This document shows positions 10,813 through 23,034 of a stretch of 64,000 nucleotides of DNA, piece after piece. Numbering within the stretch: position 1 is the first letter of the stretch; each line of letters begins with the position of its first letter. The notes under the pieces were generated by a model. It was given only the letters and a program-made list of their open reading frames with translations. It was not told where the DNA came from and ran no database searches. The stretch is from positions 394,714,561 to 394,778,560 of the forward strand of contig OX422208.1 in NCBI GenBank assembly GCA_949130495.1, in the 5' to 3' direction. Origin of the DNA: Sambucus nigra. Taxonomy: Eukaryota; Streptophyta; Magnoliopsida; Dipsacales; Adoxaceae. Made by a program: the position numbers and the translations under genes.

Positions 10813-11073
10813 TAAAAATGATGACTGTAACTAAAAATGGAAGAAAGAGGATGAATATAGTACCTGGCTAATCGTGAAGTAGAGAGGAAGAGGTTTATAA
10901 GCAATGGAAACCTTCAATACAACCAATAAAAGAGGTTTGCAATTGCAGTTACAAAGAGAGAGAGATACAACGAGAAAATAGAAGAAGAAAAGAGAATGAG
11001 GAGAGAGAATAGGTCTTTTAAACTTAAATAATGATGGGGGGCAAGTCCTAATGCCCCATCATTTCCCTAAGAA

Positions 11074-11337
11074 GCCTAAAAGGCAGGCCATAATCATATC
11101 ATCTTGGGGAACACGCTTCACTTCAGCAAGTAACATAGTGTCAAGAGAATATTGATACTCAAGGAAACTCAACCTTGGCCTTGCATACCCCTCAATCACC
11201 TATGTGCCTAAAAGGCAGGCCATAATCATATCATCTTGGGGAACACGCTTCACTTCAGCAAGTGATATAGTGTCAAGAGAATATTGGCACTCAAGGAAAC
11301 TCAACCTTGGCCTTGCATACCCCTCAATCACCTACTC
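11074..11337 (+). repeat. 132-bp direct duplication in LTR B
   Basis: Two adjacent copies (11074-11205, 11206-11337) begin GCCTAAAAGGCAGGCCATAA and end CTCAATCACCTA. They differ at only a few positions (AACATAG/GATATAG, TGATACTC/TGGCACTC). This is a recent tandem duplication in U3. Confidence 0.93.
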
Positions 11338-11907
11338 ACATAGGTAACTAAGGGCTAGGGGTGATTGATATGCCCAAAGTGCACCCTTTTGCTCAGAGAA
11401 ACTAACCTCGGTCGGTCTCACAACCGAGGTGACCAGAAGCTTATTAAAACCATCAGCAAGGTTGTCCCTCATAATATCGGCACCTCATACACTAACCTCG
11501 GCTGGTCATCAACCAAGGTCAGTAATGGCTCATGGGCTCAATCATCGGCCAATGTCATCATCGGCCCCAACCGACATTGCAGACCTCATACTTAACCTCG
11601 ACCAACCCTCGTAGTCAAGGTCATCATGGATATTGACAAGACAATAACTGCATATAACTCTATCAACCTCGTACTCGTCCAGGCTGAGGTTGCATCTGTA
11701 AAGGACACAGGCCGAGCATTTATAAGCATATGCAAGGTTAGGAACACGTGGATAAATCTGTTATAACCAAGTCATTCCCTCCATATGAGGGAATATTGAG
11801 GTCATCATTATTTACTTAAGATCATTCAGGTGTCATTCTTATACTGGTTCGATCTTCACGCACATGCTCATTCCATGCTTGGGGGGTACATTACGCCCCT
11901 TAAGCAC

Positions 11908-11915
11908 TATATATA
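11908..11915 (+). promoter_or_regulatory. TATA box of LTR B
   Basis: TATATATA within GCACTATATATAGAGGTC, ~300 bp before the proposed LTR end and followed by AATAAA ~85 bp downstream. This is the usual spacing of promoter and R region in a plant LTR. Confidence 0.6.
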
Positions 11916-13084
11916 GAGGTCATCCTCTACCTTATAAAGGGATCCATAATTGCAACCCTAGCTGAAACTCTGTTAGTTTACACAGTAGAGAAATAAAGCT
12001 TGAGAGATTGTATATATGGCCATTAGTGCCTTCTCATAGTGATATTACTCACACACTCACGTGGACTTAGGCCAGATTGGCTGAACCACTTACATCAAAG
12101 TATTCATCCTCTTCTCCTCACCTCCTTCTACTATATATATACACTCGTGTGCTGCCATTGTTATAACTTATTTGAGCTTATAAACACCTTACCTGGTGGT
12201 GCTGTTTCCAGCATCATTAGTGCTCCTAAACATCCTTAACCCCTGTCATCCCTTGGGCACGTATAGTCAATATGGAAACGTCGGACTGTCGAAGAAATAA
12301 AGAAAACCATTGTAAAATTCAAGAAATAAAGTAATCTCATCAAAAAAATAGGACAAGAATACCAAAGGTCATTCAATACTTATATATCCACCAGGGTTCA
12401 CCACCCTAGAAGAACAATGACACGAGGGCTCACATAGAAGAATTCGATCATCCACCACCGACTCAATTGCGTCAAATGAGTTCTCGCTCCAGTCCAACCC
12501 CGCTCAATCGTCGTCATCATGCCATGACATGTGAGTAGCACTTCTTGAAAACTCAGCCATCTCTTGACTTTGGAACGTCAAAACGATTTGCAAAAGGTAA
12601 TTGCAGAAGAAGGCAAGTCGAAAAACTGTGAAAAATAAGGACAACCCGCCCCCCTTTTATAGGAGGTTAAGGGACATGTCGATCGGCACTGACCCTCCAC
12701 CTGCTCGAGGCACCCCAAACGATCATGCCACTGTCTTTTGGCACCTCTCCATCTATGTTGGTCGACACCCCCATTAAAATTTTGTACAAAAGCTAAAAAA
12801 CCCCAGAAAATCCTGAAAAATCCCCAAAAAATTCCTAAAATCACCAGATTAATTTTAGAACATCTTCACCAAGAAAAACATTTTTCTCACATCCTCCGCG
12901 AAATTCCAAAAAAAATTCTCCCCTACAATGTCTCCAGAGGACGCTCCAAATTTCCAAAAATTCCCCACCTCAAAATCCTTGGATCATTCCCTCTTCTCCA
13001 ATAGAAATTTAAACCAAATCCTTCCCTAAATCCCCAGAGAAATATTACATATCCCCAGTGGAGTCCCCAAACTTCACAAAGGAG

Positions 13085-14075
13085 AGATAAGCCCTCAGAA
13101 TTGGTCACCCCAAATAAGCCCTCGGAATTTGCTTTGACCATCAGAATTGGTCGCTTCTACTTAAGCCCGCGGAATTATCTTTGACCCTCAGAATTGGTCA
13201 CCCCTAAATAATCCCCTAGAATTGGCTTCAACCCTCAGAATTGGTCGCTTCTACTTAAGCCCGCAGAATTGGCTTTGACCTGCAGAATTTGTCACCCCTA
13301 AATAAGCCCTTAGAATTGGCTGCGACCCTCAGAATTGGTCGCTTCTACTTAAGCCCGTGAAATTGGCTTCGACCCTCACAATTGGTCGCTTCTAGCTAAG
13401 CCTGCGAAATTAGCTTCAACACTATGAATTGGTCACTTCTATTTAAGCTCGTAGAATTGGCTTTGACCCACAGAATTGGTCAACCCTAAATAAGCCCTCA
13501 GAATTGGCTTCGACCCTCAGAATTGGTCACTTCTACTTAAGCCCACATAATTGGCTTTGACCCACAGAATTGGTCACCCCTAAATAAGCCCTCAGAATTG
13601 GCTTTGACCCTCACAATTGGTTATCTCTACTTAATCACTCAGAATTGGCTTCGACCCGCATAATTAGTCGTTTCTATCTTAAGCCCGCATAATTGGTCAC
13701 CCTTAAATAAGCCCTCAGAATTGGCTTTGACCCTCAGAATTGGTCGCTTATACTTAAGCCCACATAATTGGCTTCGACCCTCAGAATTGGTTGCTTCTAC
13801 TTAAGCTTGTAGAATGGGCTTTGACCTTCAGAATCGACCACCTTTATCTTAAGCCCTCAGAATTGGCTTCGACCCTTAGAAATGGCCGCTTATACTTAAG
13901 CCCGCATAATTGGCTTTGACCCACAGAATTGGTCACCCCTAAATAAGCCCTCGGAATTGGCTTTGACCTTCAGAAGTGGTCATCCCTACTTAAGCCCTCA
14001 GAATTGGCTTCGACTCATAGAATTGGTCGCTATAATTTAGATCCTCAGAACTAACCCCGACTCGTAGAATTGGTC
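13085..14075 (+). repeat. 47-bp satellite-like tandem array
   Basis: About twenty copies of a 47-bp unit such as GGCTTCGACCCTCAGAATTG followed by GTCGCTTCTACTTAAGCCCG and CAGAATT. Two variants (CTTCTACTTAAGCCCG and CCCCTAAATAAGCCCT) tend to alternate, hinting at a ~94-bp higher-order unit. Copies are diverged by substitutions. Confidence 0.9.
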
Positions 14076-14369
14076 ACCTCCTTACTCCTCACCTCCTATA
14101 TGTACTCACAATTGTCCACCCCAATATCACCCTTAGGTCCTCAACATCGACCTCGACCCTTTGAATCGGTCATCCTCATCCCTTAGGTCCACATAACCGA
14201 CCACTATCATGTGGTGTCTATTCGATAGCTATCAGTTATTCCAAGCTCACCCGTCAAGGGGCTCTGTAGACAACACATTCTAGGACCCCTTGGGTCTCCC
14301 CTTAGGTCCTTAGCACCTCCCGATATCACTGTAAACCCTAGGCCGCACTCCGAGTACCGATCTAGAGCC

Positions 14370-15180
14370 CACCGGGAGCCCCCGAGCCCCGTTTGACTCC
14401 GATCAACTCTATCGTGAGAGTGAAAGCTCTTTGAATATTTAAAAAGACCTGAATACCCTTTGCAATGGTCCACCCCACGCATGAATCGGCATAACGGTAC
14501 GGACGAACGAATAATTTTACCGAAGATCGATTCGGAGGCCACCGGGCACTCTCGGACCCTGAATTGACCCCAATCTGCTTCACCGTCGAGCAAAATCTCT
14601 TTAAATATTCTAAGGGCACTGAAACCTCTTTCAAACGGTCGAATCCATGCGCAAAACATCATAACCATTCGGACGAATGATTCGTTTCCCCACAAAAATC
14701 AATTCGGAGGCCACCGGGCGCTCCCGAGCTCTGTTTGACCAAAGTCAACTCTTCATCTCGAATGAGAGTGAATGAATCTCTGAAGGGCACTGAATACCAT
14801 TTTTAACGGTATACCCTATGCGCAATTCTGACATATGGTAAGAACGAATGATCAGTTTTATTCCGAGAGGTCCCCTAACGCTTATAAGCCCTAGTTGACC
14901 AAGGTCAACCTTCTGAACCGAGCAAAACTCATTGGAATGTCGAAGTACATCTCCTAACCTTTCTAATGGTCCACCCCATGCAAGATTCTAACTTACCATA
15001 CGGACGAAAGATCCATTTGGGTTCGACGATCTCCCGTCCAAAGGTTCGACGTGCGCTTTCGAGCCACATTTGACCCAAATTCAACTCCCGGACCCGGGAG
15101 AATTCCCAAGGACTCTTTAAGGTCTCTAAAATACCTTTCTAAAGGAATGCCTCGTCCTTAATTCGGATCAATGGTTTGTG
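14370..15180 (+). repeat. ~165-173-bp tandem array, about five copies
   Basis: Homologous landmarks (GGGCRCTCYCGAGCYCT...TTGACCAAAGTCAACTC, then 'ACGGACGAAYGATTCGTTT') recur near 14374, 14546, 14719, 14885 and 15050. Spacing is 165-173 bp. Copies are strongly diverged. The long minus-strand ORF at 14207-14695 runs through it and is not a gene. Confidence 0.85.
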
Positions 15181-15292
15181 TTGTACGAACGTTTTTCTAG
15201 GAAAATCTGCACAGGACTGCCATTATCAGGTCCAAATCCCTGCCTATCGGCACAGTTTCTGGGGTTACATGTTGATAGACACCCCCTGACCC

Positions 15293-15300
15293 TATAAATA
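15293..15300 (+). promoter_or_regulatory. TATA box
   Basis: TATAAATA in GACCCTATAAATAAGGGCC, followed ~30 bp on by a C/A-rich start region (CTCACTCCAAAACGC). It is a good candidate for the LTR promoter of the surrounding element. Confidence 0.6.
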
Positions 15301-15947
15301 AGGGCCATGACCTCACTCCAAAACGCAACAACAAATCCATCAGGATAAGTGATCTCAGCATCATTCCCTCGAAATCATTGAAGTTCCTCATGTGAAGTTC
15401 CATCCAAGCTTACATTCCCATCCTTTTTATACACAAATTGGAAAAATATCATTCTCTCTCATCAACATTCATCAACATTCAAGGGAGTTCATCCAAGATC
15501 AAAGATCAAGCTTAAAATAAGGTCCAATTCCTTCCCTCTCTCTTTAAATTCCTTATTTTTGCATACTAAACTTTGATTCATAATCTAGTTCTTATTTTAG
15601 TTCATACACATTATTGTCTACATTTTTATTAGTATATCGCACATATTTTATTTCTCTACAAAAATGCCAAAAACAAATAAAAGAGGGTTACACCCGTAAA
15701 TTCCGAACGGAATTATCCATCATACTTTTTCTAAAAACTAAAAAAACACCTTTGCTATATATACACATATAATAAAATTCCGTTCGAATCTATAGGATAA
15801 ACCCCACCCCTATGCTACCTCCTAACTACGTGGACTTTGATGCCTTTATAGGCTACGTAGGCGTCTCGGATTAAAATTTGAGACTCGAGTCCAATTTTCT
15901 AAATTTTCTCAATTTTCGAAATTCCCTAATTTTCTTAAATCTCCCAT

Positions 15948-16071
<124 letters not shown>

Positions 16072-16565
16072 TGCTTGTTTTCGTTTCATCCAACACATAT
16101 TATTATTTCCTAATAACGATCAATATCGTGATGAACGTCCAAATTATACTTTCTACATATGTTATTTTGGGAACATTCCTATGGATGACCTAACTTTACC
16201 CTATCCATGATATGAGTTGAACGATTCTGATCTCCATTATATAAACACGCACACACACTTCACAGGGATATAAAGGAAAATAATAACACTAGCCCATGAG
16301 AGATTGAAAGGGCGGGATGGGTGCCTAACACCTTTCCATTCCGTAACTTAGCCCCCAAACCTTCGAACTATTCATTTCGTATGCATCAGTTTGTCCTTGA
16401 TGCCTCTCTCTCGAAGTGGCAACATATTCTTCTGCCTGTTATGTGCAAAATAGGTTGGCAACTATATCTCTTCACATTTACCCCCACACCGAAGTCTGCA
16501 GAAGCAACCTTCCCAAGAGAGGTACGAGACCGCGGTGCAGCCTTCCCGAGGGGAGAGGTATCTCT

Positions 16566-16581
16566 CCCCCCCCCCCCCCCC
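16566..16581. repeat. C homopolymer (16 nt)
   Basis: An uninterrupted run of C between GGTATCTCT and GCATCGCC. It may also be a place of length error in the assembly. Confidence 0.9.
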
Positions 16582-16690
16582 GCATCGCCCAGGATGACCA
16601 CGACGCCTGTTTAGTGCCCTCGGCTACATCTAACGAGAGTTTAGCCTCTGGGAACGGAGGGTTTACTGCTTGTCATAAGGGAAAGCTTGT

Positions 16691-17374
16691 CCATCGCAGG
16701 AGTTAAAGGTTGGGTTTTAGAGGTTTTGTGGGATTTGGGTTGTGTACCAATGTATTTTTTTCATTTTTCTTTCTTTTCTTTTGTACATACAAGAAATGTA
16801 ATGATTCCAGAAATATATATAATAAATGCATTTTATTTTTGGTGTTATCTTGATTTAATGACTTATTCCATATGCTCTTTAATTTGCTGTTGATTTTTTT
16901 CATTTTTTTCAAAGATAGACATAAAAGGAAAAGGGGACTCGAAGAAAAAGGAAAATAATTATTTAAGGAATTTTGTACAAAGGAGAAAATAAGGATTTTT
17001 TAAAAAGGAACAACCCGGAGATTGATTTTTTCAAAGCAAATGCTTATTTTGGAAATTGATATGTGTAAAAGAGTAAATAAGGAATTTCTTAAAAAAGGGG
17101 GGTTGCCGATTGGCATACTCTTTAGCCTTCCTATCGGTATAAGGGTTAAGTTCAAATCACTCCCTTAGCTTTGATTGCACTTTCTGAGTACTTTGGGTAC
17201 TTTGAAAGCAGGAAAACCAGTGGTGCTTTAAATGACTTGCTTTCTTGTGGAATTTTTTAGTATAAAAAGGTGATTTTGGAAGTGTTTTCATCACCATACT
17301 CCACTTTCTCTCCTTTGTAGTTTTCTTCCTCTCTTCTCCGCAAATGGCTCTTCTAGTATCTAAGGCCTTTTCCG
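16691..17374 (+). promoter_or_regulatory. Promoter/leader and first codons of an interrupted ORF
   Basis: A TATAAAAAGG at 17261-17270 is followed by a CT-rich leader and ATGGCTCTTCTAGTATC at 17344. Only ten codons are read before the Tekay element A2 begins at 17375. The reading may resume after 26709, where plant-mobile-domain-like sequence is found. That this ATG is the start of that ORF is inference from position. Confidence 0.5.
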
Positions 17375-19621
17375 TGACAACCCGAATACAATTATGATTA
17401 AATAGGCTTAAAGCATGCTTAGCTTATGTGATATGAGTAGTTTGTTATTAATATATATGATGTTAAGTCATTATGTTTAGTTTAATCCTACCTTATAAAG
17501 CTTGAAATATCGAATTAGTTACAAATGTGAAATTTTAAAGTTTTCGGTAGGAATGTTCCTGTTGGAGGCAAGTTTTGACCTTTATGACATAACAATGAAC
17601 TTGATGTGTAAACTAGATATTTGTATATATAAGAGTCAGGTTTATAACAAAACAAACGGTTCATCGAACGGACATCCGAGTGGGAAGATATTGTCTTTTT
17701 ACGAACAGGGGGTAAAGTAGTCATTTAGCCTTAAATGATATTTTGTTTTATATAATGCCACATGTTATATTTTGATTAGACCAGGGGGGGTGACCTTATT
17801 CCGACTTATAACCCTTGAATTAAGCTCTTTTTCAGCATACTTCAGCCATCTAAGAGTTTTAACCTAAGGAAAGAGAGTTTTGAAGTTTAGGAAGAAAGTG
17901 TGAGGAGAAATTGAAGAAAAATTCATTGAAAAATTACGTAAAAGCACCTAAGGTATTTCCATCCATAAATCTTGTTTATTTTTTTGTATTACTTATTTAA
18001 ATGATTGAAATAATCATTTGTTTACTAAAATTCCATATCTTGATGTGTACTTATGGATAGATGAAAGTTTAATCAAACTTGAATGTGTAAACCCTTGAGA
18101 TTGTTTTGTTTAGGAACCTTGTTTATTCAAACTTCCATATATTTCTCTATACTTAATGGAATTGATTAATTACAATTGGAGATTAACCTAGACTCATATA
18201 TGTATGACATATCCGAAAATTATGTGAAAATACCAATAAATGAGTCTTTGGTGAGAGTTTGAAGTTCGGGTATGAAATCTGCCCTAAGGGTGAAAGTATG
18301 CCCGCCATGTGATCGATGTTTTTCTTGACATAGCAAATGAACTCTGGAAATTATGAAATTTTAATCTTGTATTGTTCAATATGTTTACTGAATTTGGGTG
18401 AAATATCATATAAATTTATGATGTGGAAAAATTATGGAAATTCCTGGAAGTTGAATGAATGATAAAAGAGCCTATAGGGCAGATTTGCTATGTGGTAAAG
18501 AAATGGGCATATCTTGCTCTAGGAGACTTGAAATGATGTACCATCTTTTGTTTTGGAATATTAATATGACAAAGATTGAATTACAAAGAATAAATGAATT
18601 TATATTTGGTCTATGATTTGGATATGTTAAATATATTAACATGGATTTGGATGGAACTTCACTTGTGATAAATGATTTGAATGGAATCATGTGATGCTTA
18701 TGGATTGAATTATGTTTAAATCATTCTTTGCATTATTGATATTCTTATGATGATACTAATATTGTAAGAATGATAGGAAGGGAAGAAGATCTTATTGAAC
18801 AAATACCGGATAAAGGCAAGGGAAAAGCCAGTTAAACTGTCGAGGTGAGTTTACTTATGATTGTTTCACATATACATATATATGAATATAGATCTAAGAG
18901 CAGGATTTGTTTGAATGCTTCGGTATTTAGGATTTGTTTGGATATTCAAATATCCAGGATTTGTTTGGATCTTATGATCCAGGATTGGAATCGGATAAAG
19001 ATCCAATGATTTGATTTGTCTTATGACAAGGATTTGTTGGAACTAATGTTCCAGGATTTGTTATTACCAATGGGTAGAATTATTTGGATCTTATGATCCA
19101 GGATTTTTTATTGCCAATGGGCAGGATTGTTCGAATTTTATATCCACGTATTCGATATAGAATTTTTATTTCATTGTAGGGAAGGAGTACCTCACTAAGC
19201 TTAATGCTTACGGTTTATATTTTAACAATTTCAGGTTTGTATGATGTCAGCTGGAATACCATATGACCGGTAACTTTGAGAGTTGCACCGTTGGAAAGAG
19301 CTGGGGTTTAAATATGGGGATTTTATCATTGCCACACTGAAGATTTTAATATACTCACACATTGTATATATATTGCGTTAGTATGGATTGAGTTGATGAT
19401 TGTGAAATTTTATCATAGTTAATCATATTATTGTATTTTCGGCTAATTATGACTCTGATATTGATTTCATTATGGTATAATAATAATAATATTATGTTCA
19501 TTATACACAGTGTGTAGAAAAATATTGATAAATGAAGTATATTTTCCAATGGGCTCAAGATTATGATCCAATTATTCCAATAACAAATGATTAGTATGGA
19601 TATTGGGTTTGGGGTGTGACA
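17375..19621 (+). repeat. 5' LTR of copy A2 (2247 bp)
   Basis: Starts TGACAACCCG and ends GGGGTGTGACA. It matches the 3' LTR along its length with scattered point differences and two net indel bases, so insertion is not very recent. A TATATAA near 17750 (TTTTATATAATGCC) could be the TATA box; the 3' LTR keeps it. The hairpin array lies at 18913-19123. Confidence 0.96.
18913..19123 (+). repeat. Hairpin array in 5' LTR of A2
   Basis: About ten inverted repeats with different stems: GAATGC-TTCG-GTATTT (18913, with G.U pairs), GGATATT-CA-AATATCC (~18950), GGATC-TTAT-GATCC (18967 and 19086), GGAT-AAAG-ATCC (18993), TTGTC-TTAT-GACAA (19016), GGAAC-TAAT-GTTCC (19039), TACC-AATG-GGTA (19065), TGCC-AATG-GGCA (19112). 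Most are joined by AGGATTTGTT. It is shorter than the array of copy A. Confidence 0.87.
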
Positions 19622-19626
19622 ATTTG

Positions 19627-19638
19627 TGGTATCAGAGC
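19627..19638 (+). promoter_or_regulatory. Primer-binding site (initiator Met tRNA)
   Basis: TGGTATCAGAGC stands five bases after the LTR end. It matches the site complementary to the 3' end of plant initiator methionine tRNA used by many LTR elements. Confidence 0.95.
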
Positions 19639-19790
19639 GTGGTTATTAATTCTGGATGTGTGTGATGATTAGATGGCAGTTATTGAGTTGATTTGATATT
19701 TATGAATTGTTTATGTACTAACCAATAGTTTAGTATTATAAACTGTTTATATTGGTTGTTAGAACTTTGTTGTATTACAAATAATTCCAG

Positions 19791-20919
19791 ATGGAACCTG
19801 GGAATGGACAACATAGAGAAGGGGGAGTGGCTTCTCGTACAGAGAATACTGAAGTAGAGCAAAGTCTTTCTGGAAGGGCTAGAGAGCAAGAGCAACCTAT
19901 AGAGATGCAAATAATGGCACAGGAAATGATGAGGATGGCATAGCAACAAGAAAGAAATATGGCACAAATGGCAGAACAACAGGCTAGATATCTAGAATCA
20001 AAGACTGTGGCCAGGATTGAGAAAGAGGCAAGGAAGGAAATGAAAGATTCCATGCATGAGAAGTTTTTGAAGTTGAATCCTCTAGAATATTCAGGGTCAG
20101 TTGAACCTACAGAAGCTGAGATGTGGGTCAGAGATCTAGAAACTATCTTTGCAGTTATGAAGGTTCCAGATAACTAGAAAGTGAATCTAGCTGTGTTTAA
20201 GCTCAAAGGAGAGGCAAAATATTGGTGGGAAGCTAACAACCATTTGGTGCCCAGGATGGAAGGTACTGATGTTATTACTTGGGATGAATTTATTAAAGCT
20301 TTGTATGTTAAGTACTTCCCTAAGGTTTATAGGAGGGAGAAGCTGAGGGAGTTTATAAATTTGACCCAAGGGAAAATGTTTGTGAGATAGTATGATGCTA
20401 AATTTACTACTTTGTCTAAATTTGCTACTAATTATGTGCAGGATGAAGAAGATAAATGTAGTAAGTTTCAAGATGGACTGATTTGGCCTATTCAAAATAG
20501 AGTGGCCACTTATGAGTTAGAAGATTATGCTTCTCTGGTAAACAAAGCCACGATAGCAGAAAGGCAAATGAACCAAGGGGTGGCGAGTATAGAGAGTTTT
20601 AAGAAGAGTAGATTCCACGAATCTCACTCTAAGGGAGGTGAGGGTGGAAGTGTTAAGATGGAGCCTCATAAATTTCAGAGAGGTGGTGGAGATAGTGGTA
20701 GAGGTCAGGGGAGATTGGGCAGAGATACCAGGGGTGGAGGATCTTTTGGTTAAGCCAGAAAGTCAGGGAGAGGAAGGGCATTATAAATTTGAGTGTCCTA
20801 AGCTTAAAGGATTGGAATGCTGCCATTGTCATCAAGTGGGGCATATTAATAAGAATTGTCCGCAATTGGCACAGACTCCAACAACACATAGTGAAGTAGC
20901 AAGCAGAATGTTATCTTGA
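19791..20919 (+). pseudogene. Copy A2 gag
   Basis: Begins at ATG 19791. An N-terminal E/Q-rich stretch precedes the retrotransposon gag core (SMHEKFLKLNPLEYSGS, WWEANNHLVPRM, KYFPKVYRREK). Stops lie at 19941 (CAG-type), 20175 (TGG-type) and 20388 (CAG-type), all in one frame to 20753. A frameshift between about 20640 and 20750 brings the zinc knuckle C-x2-C-x4-H-x4-C (CCHCHQVGHINKNC, near 20815-20860) into the frame of the protease. It would form the virus-like particle; this copy cannot. Confidence 0.9.
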
Positions 20920-20928
20920 GGCAGTGCA

Positions 20929-22257
20929 ATGAAAAGTATGGGCAGAGGACAAGCTAGTAGTTCCAGGCCAGGTGGACGAGTTTTTATAATGAAAGAAGCT
21001 CAGATTACTCCAGATGTGGTGACAGGTACACTTTCTGTTACTGATAGAAGTGCTTATGTTCTGATTGATCCTGGTTCCACACATTCTTTTGTGTCATATG
21101 CATTTTCCATATATCTGAATAGACCATGTACTCATTTAGAGGTGGGGTTGGGTATTTCCATGCCTATGGGGGATATGATTGTAGTTGAATATGTTTTTCG
21201 TGATTGTGTTTTGACTGTGGGGGTTAGAGATACAGTTATAGACTTACTTCCATTGGGTATCTCTGATTTTGACATAATTTTGGGAATGGATTGGTTATCC
21301 AAATATCATACATCCATGGATTATTTTCGTAAGGAAGTTATTTTTAAATTACCTGGTGAGTCTGAATTTAAATTTGTGGGGGAAAGGAAAATTGTTCCTA
21401 GTTGCATTATTTCTGCTATTCAGGTAAGGAAATTATTGAGTAAGGGTTGTGAAGGTTTTATTGCATATGTTCTTGACACTGTGAAGGGGGCTTTACAATT
21501 AGTTGATGTTCCTATAGTACGAGGTTTTCCAGAAGTGTTTCCTAGCGGATTGCCTGGATTACCGCCAGAGAGAGAGGTTGAATTTAGTATTGAATTAGCA
21601 CCGGGAACAACCCCTATTTCTATGGCACTGTATAGAATGGCACCTGTTGAATTAAATGAACTCAAGATTCAGTTACAGGATTTACTTGATAGAGGGTTCA
21701 TACAACCAAGTGTATCTCCATGGGGTGCACCAGTTTTATTTGTAAAAAAGAAAGATGGCACTATGCGCATATGTCTTGACTAAAGGCAGCTGAATAAAGC
21801 TAGAATTAAGAACAAATATCCTTTACCTCGTATAGATGATTTATTTGATCAGTTACAGGGTGCTAAAGTGTTTTCAAAGATAGACTTGCGATCAGGTTAT
21901 CATCAGTTGAGGGTGAAGGGGAGTGATATTTCTAAAACTGCTTTTCGTACTCGGTATGGTCATTTTGAATTTTTGGTGATGCCTTTTGGGGTGACTAATG
22001 CTCCAGCTGTATTTATGGATCTTATGAACCGGGTACTGCATCCTTTTGTTCATTCATCCGTGATACTTTTTATTGATGATATTCTGATTTATTCACGTGA
22101 TGTGGTTGAACATGAAAAGCATCTCCGAACTATTTTGAATGTGTTGAAAGATAAACAATTGTATGCTAAGTTTAGCAAATGTGAATTTTGGCTATAAAAA
22201 GTTGTATTTTTAGGCCATGTTATTTCTGGAGATGGTATATGTGTTGATCCCAAGAAG
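20929..22257 (+). pseudogene. Copy A2 pol: protease and reverse transcriptase
   Basis: An aspartic protease motif D-P-G-S-T-H-S-F (near 21064-21087) replaces the usual D-S-G. The RT follows: [35 protein letters not shown], a TAA at 21781 where tyrosine is usual, [12 protein letters not shown], the [17 protein letters not shown] block and the catalytic F-I-D-D (near 22072-22083). Another TAA is at 22195. The 284-codon piece 20929-21783 is the longest open segment of the element. Confidence 0.92.
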
Positions 22258-23034
22258 GTGAAAGCTATTGTAAAATGGGAGAGGCCCAAAAATGTCACTG
22301 AGGTGAGAAGTTTTCTGGGTTTAGCTGGGTATTATAGAAGGTTTATTAAGGGATTTTCTTCGATTGCCTTGCCAATGACTAAATTGACCCGGAAAGATAT
22401 TAAGTTTGAATGGAATTCTGATTGTGAAAATGGTTTTGAAGAATAGAAGAAGAGATTGGTAACTGCACCTGTTCTTACTATTACACATGGTGGAGATGGT
22501 TTTGTTATTTATACCGATGCTTCACATCTGGGGTTGGGTTGTGTTTTTATGCAGCATGGTAAAGTTATTGCTTATGCTTCTAGGTAGTTGCGTACACATG
22601 AACGTAATTATCCTACACATGATTTGAAACTTGCTGCTATTTTATTTGCTTTGAAATTACGGCGTCATTATCTATATGGTGAGGTATGTGAAATTTTTAG
22701 TGACCATCAAAGACTTAAGTATTTATTTACTCAAAAGGAGTTGAATTTGAGGCAGAGACGATGGATGGAGTTAATTAAAGACTATGATTGTACAATTCGC
22801 TACCACCCAGAGAAGGCAAATGTAGTTGCAGATGCTCTGAGTAGAAAGGCTTCGGGTAGGTTATCTTGTATTCGGTGTGCTAGAGTTTCCCACATCATGG
22901 AGTTGAGATTGATGGGAGTAGAATTGAATCTAGTCGATGGGGACAGGTTCTTTGCTCATGTAAGCATCAGACCTTTGTTAGCTACCCGTATTCGTGATTT
23001 GCAAAGTCAAGATCCTTTTCTTGAGAAGAAATGA
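22258..23034 (+). pseudogene. Copy A2 pol: RT end and RNase H
   Basis: Encodes [20 protein letters not shown] and then RNase H with its intact YTDASHLGLGC block (near 22510-22545) and [15 protein letters not shown]. Stops: TAG 22444, TAG 22585, TGA 23032. At 23032 copy A has CGA. The frame is otherwise continuous, so this segment is better preserved than the same region of copy A. Confidence 0.92.

Larger units (their letters stand above)
4643..12216 (+). mobile_element. Ty3/gypsy Tat-lineage element B (5' part beyond copy A, outside window)
   Basis: The order is end of RT, gRNH, a second (archaeal-type) RNase H, integrase, tandem array, minus-strand antisense ORF, and LTR-like DNA. The second RNase H and the antisense ORF of the Transposase_28/'putative gypsy type transposon' family are marks of the Tat lineage. 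Copy A is inserted at the RT catalytic motif, so gag, protease and most of RT lie left of the window. Coding parts carry several nonsense codons but long blocks stay in one frame. Confidence 0.88.
11032..12216 (+). repeat. Probable 3' LTR of element B (boundaries tentative)
   Basis: I place the start at TGATGGGGGGCAAG (11032) and the end at CAGCATCA (12216), giving TGATG...CATCA ends; a second copy for comparison is not in the window. Inside are a 132-bp direct duplication, four stem-loops around ACCTCGG, and a TATATATA at 11908-11915 followed by a typical R/U5-like stretch with AATAAA near 11992. The start region also forms ATGATGGGG...CCCCATCAT. ORFs here are short and unsupported. Confidence 0.6.

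Noticed and set aside
12578..13141. Overlapping 72-88 codon ORFs in the U3-like stretch
   Set aside because: A/C-rich low-complexity sequence; no consistent frame or known motif.
14207..14695. 162-codon minus-strand ORF
   Set aside because: Runs through the ~170-bp tandem array, lacks any domain, and an overlapping ORF of similar quality exists in another frame.
18472..19558. Small minus-strand ORFs that recur in both A2 LTRs (72 and 67 codons)
   Set aside because: They recur because the LTRs are copies; no start signals or domain, and they are absent or broken in LTR A.
19627..19638. Possible tRNA gene fragment (TGGTATCAGAGC), also at 48354 and 52300
   Set aside because: Only the 12-base primer-binding complement is present; no tRNA gene was seen anywhere in the window.
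20187..20889. Minus-strand ORFs of 78-102 codons across gag of A2
   Set aside because: Shadows of the plus-strand gag frame, which has recognisable gag and zinc-knuckle blocks.
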